From the NCBI RefSeq assembly GCF_013359735.1, contig NZ_JABFMX010000007.1:62001-126000 (forward strand): a stretch of 64,000 nt of DNA. Direction: 5' to 3'. The notes under the pieces were generated by a model. The model saw only the letters and a list, made by a program, of their open reading frames with translations. It was not told where the DNA came from and searched no databases. Of this stretch, positions 62,495 through 64,000 are shown in pieces. This DNA is from Arthrobacter sp. C9C5 (GTDB lineage Bacteria > Actinomycetota > Actinomycetes > Actinomycetales > Micrococcaceae). The first letter of the stretch is position 1; the number at the start of each line of letters is the position of its first letter. The translations under genes and the position numbers were made by a program.

Positions 62495-63406
62495 CTATCC
62501 CGCGAACCCCAGCCGGCGGAGCCGTTCGCGTGCTGCCTGCTCGCTCGGGCCAACCCGGCCCAGGGCGAGATGGACGACGCCGAGGGTGATTTTTGTCGCC
62601 AGTTTCACCGGCAGCGGGATCGGGCCCAGCCGCGCGGTCCGGAGTCCCAGCATCTCCCGGTATTTTGGCTCAAGGCTGGCCACCGCCGCCGCAAAGAGCA
62701 CCCGGTATCCGGGCCTGAGCGCGGGGTGGAGCGGGGGATCGCGGATGAAGGCCACGGTTTCGGCAACCTTGGCGCCCGAGGCGAGTTCGCCGTCGTCGTA
62801 CCAGCGGTCAAGCTGCCGACGCATGTCCGCCTCGCTCAGCGGCGGCGCCTCCACTCCCATCAGCGTCCCCGCCTGCGCCCACTCGCGGACGTAGGCGTCC
62901 GGGCCGCCCGGAATGGGCCCGCCCCAGATCTTGTGCGCGGACAGGAAGGCATCGGTGAAGGCGATGTGCACCCAACGGAGCAGCTCCGGATCGTTCGCCG
63001 CGTAGGGCCGGACCATACCGTGGCCGTCGGTGTATTCTCCGTGCACCGACTCGTGCAGCCGCAGCACCCAGCCGGACGCGGCGCGGGCGGCCCCCGTGGA
63101 CCCGTACGAGACGGTGAAAATCCAGCGGATAGTCCCGGCGAGCCGGCCCAGGGGGTCTTCGCGGAAGCGGGAATGGTCGTGCACCCCGGCCAGGGCCCCC
63201 GGGTGCAACGCCTGCATGAGCAGGGCGCGGATGCCGGCAACAATCGTCGGCATGCCCCCGTGCACCGCCCAGACGGCGGAGCCCGGAAGGTGGAAGCCGG
63301 CATCGTCACCCTCAGCGAGGCGCCCCACCCACTCCGGGACCGCATCACGGGTTCCGGTGAACGTCTGTTTGAGCTCGGACTGCCACTCCCTGAGGACATT
63401 GCGCAT
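62495..63406 (-). CDS. MpaB/DUF2236-family oxygenase-like protein
   Basis: A 303-residue all-helical protein of the MpaB/latex-clearing-protein (DUF2236) family: 'IVAGIRALLMQALHPGALAG', 'HDHSRFREDPLGRLAGTIRW' (20 residues), 'LHESVHGEYTDGHGMVRPYA' and 'WVHIAFTDAFLSAHKIWGG'. Conserved His and Arg residues in these blocks are expected heme or metal ligands. Substrate unknown. ATG 63406 gives the usual N-terminus; longer starts overlap the promoter of the divergent gene. Confidence 0.85.
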   Translation of the reverse strand: MRNVLREWQSELKQTFTGTRDAVPEWVGRLAEGDDAGFHLPGSAVWAVHGGMPTIVAGIRALLMQALHPGALAGVHDHSRFREDPLGRLAGTIRWIFTVSYGSTGAARAASGWVLRLHESVHGEYTDGHGMVRPYAANDPELLRWVHIAFTDAFLSAHKIWGGPIPGGPDAYVREWAQAGTLMGVEAPPLSEADMRRQLDRWYDDGELASGAKVAETVAFIRDPPLHPALRPGYRVLFAAAVASLEPKYREMLGLRTARLGPIPLPVKLATKITLGVVHLALGRVGPSEQAARERLRRLGFAG

Positions 63407-63623
63407 ACTCCTATTCTTACCCGGTCGGTGCTGGGCCAGTACCTGTTTTCCCTGCGGGCCTACTGGGGCGCCAGCCAATTCGCCGCGCGGTGGCCCGAAA
63501 CCGCCCCGAACGTGCCGCGGACCCAGGCATTACGGAGGTTCACAGACCCGGTCGAGTGTGTTCACATAAGGGGGTGGGCCCGTTGGGATGGTGGCCTGGC
63601 GGAAAAATCGCGGGAGTCACATC

Positions 63624-64000
63624 GTGGGAAAACACTGGGGAAACTCAACGAGTGCGCAGTCCAAAACTTCGGAGGTCGTCGCGCGCTCTCTGGCGGCAGC
63701 TACCGGTCTGGCTCTTGCGGTGCTGGTTTTTGGGCCGTCCGCACCGGCAGGACCGGCAGCCCGGGATGCGGCGGTGTCGCCGCTGGCCACCGGCTCCGCC
63801 GGCCCCGGTTTGCTGGCTCCCGGGAGCGCCGCTGATCCGGGGGGTGCAGCGCGGGGGACCTCAAGGCTGACCGCAGATCGGCATGCCCTCATTTCCTTCG
63901 CCCGGACCACGGTCCAGACCACGTCCAAAGACGGCAAGGTTGAGCTCCGGGTCGCGTCGGCAGGGCTCTCGCGCCCGCCGAAGGGCTTTCTGATGGCGCC
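63624..64000 (+). CDS. Secreted protein, 3' truncated by window edge
   Basis: An open frame of 125 codons runs off the window. GTG 63624 has GGGAG 7 nt upstream. The N-terminus ('KTSEVVARSLAAATGLALAV' then 'LVFGPSAPAGPAA') is a signal peptide or N-terminal membrane helix. It is followed by a Gly/Ala/Pro-rich linker and the beginning of a folded region ('LISFARTTVQTTSKDGKVEL'). No family assignable from this part. Divergent from the MpaB-type gene across 217 bp that show no other feature. Confidence 0.6.
   Translation, partial: MGKHWGNSTSAQSKTSEVVARSLAAATGLALAVLVFGPSAPAGPAARDAAVSPLATGSAGPGLLAPGSAADPGGAARGTSRLTADRHALISFARTTVQTTSKDGKVELRVASAGLSRPPKGFLMA

Noticed and set aside
62294..63835. 513-codon plus-strand frame across tRNA-Ser and the MpaB-type gene
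   Set aside because: Runs through a tRNA and its terminator and is antisense to a recognisable protein family.

Overview
This window is high-GC DNA that reads as an actinobacterium of the Micrococcaceae (Arthrobacter/Pseudarthrobacter-like). The evidence is the fba-DUF3151 pair, ANTAR and STAS proteins, a short 4.5S RNA, several start codons placed 6-7 nt after a TANNNT box (leaderless pattern), and dense ATGA/GTGA gene overlaps. There is no prophage, transposase, CRISPR array or rRNA operon. It is chromosomal, with several accessory blocks.

Layout. 0-9 kb: the end of a cupredoxin gene, nadE and an FAD hydroxylase, then a five-gene minus-strand operon (acsA, 2-oxoacid dehydrogenase E1alpha, E1beta, an E2 with two E3-binding domains, and a free acyl carrier protein), then pyrE. 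9-13.3 kb: GAF-ANTAR, STAS, a Tat-type alpha/beta hydrolase, a HAD phosphatase and a SpoU methyltransferase. 13.3-26 kb: an amino-sugar and cell-wall recycling island (nagB; rpiR, murQ, BadF-type kinase, anmK, nagZ, ABC importer; nagA, deoR, ROK kinase), which can take imported GlcNAc-MurNAc sugars to fructose-6-P. 26-31.5 kb: fba, DUF3151, a UDG-like gene, a MetE-like methionine synthase behind a SAM-I riboswitch, and purA.

31.5-33.7 kb: a GTAACC-N16-CGATTA (ECF/SigD-like) promoter, four tandem C-loop hairpins, a secreted Ala/Pro/Val-rich protein, an ECF sigma factor and a likely membrane anti-sigma factor. 33.7-42.5 kb: a second SAM-I riboswitch heads ssuB-ssuA-ssuC-acs-sfnG-metY-CoA-binding protein. 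This looks like a methionine-sensing organosulfur assimilation operon in which Acs could re-use the acetate released by MetY. A second CoA-binding paralogue is divergent from it. 42.5-48.7 kb: small conserved genes, then purSQL. 48.7-55.5 kb: a large secreted subtilase convergent with an operon that encodes one lipoprotein and one apparently cytosolic subtilisin-inhibitor-like (SSI) protein, then a MarR regulator and two small related proteins. 55.5-64 kb: lysC, GNAT, recR, dnaX, 4.5S RNA, tRNA-Ser(GGA), an MpaB-type oxygenase and the start of a secreted protein. Two intergenic arrays of GGACATGTCC-type dyads, one a 114-bp tandem repeat, bracket the GNAT-recR-dnaX-ffs block.

The most unusual items are the dyad arrays, the C-loop hairpins with compensatory changes, the subtilase/SSI neighbourhood, the ACP-containing dehydrogenase operon, and the two SAM riboswitches whose P1 helix appears to overlap the ribosome binding site. 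All functional calls come from reading motifs by eye. No database search or folding calculation was run.
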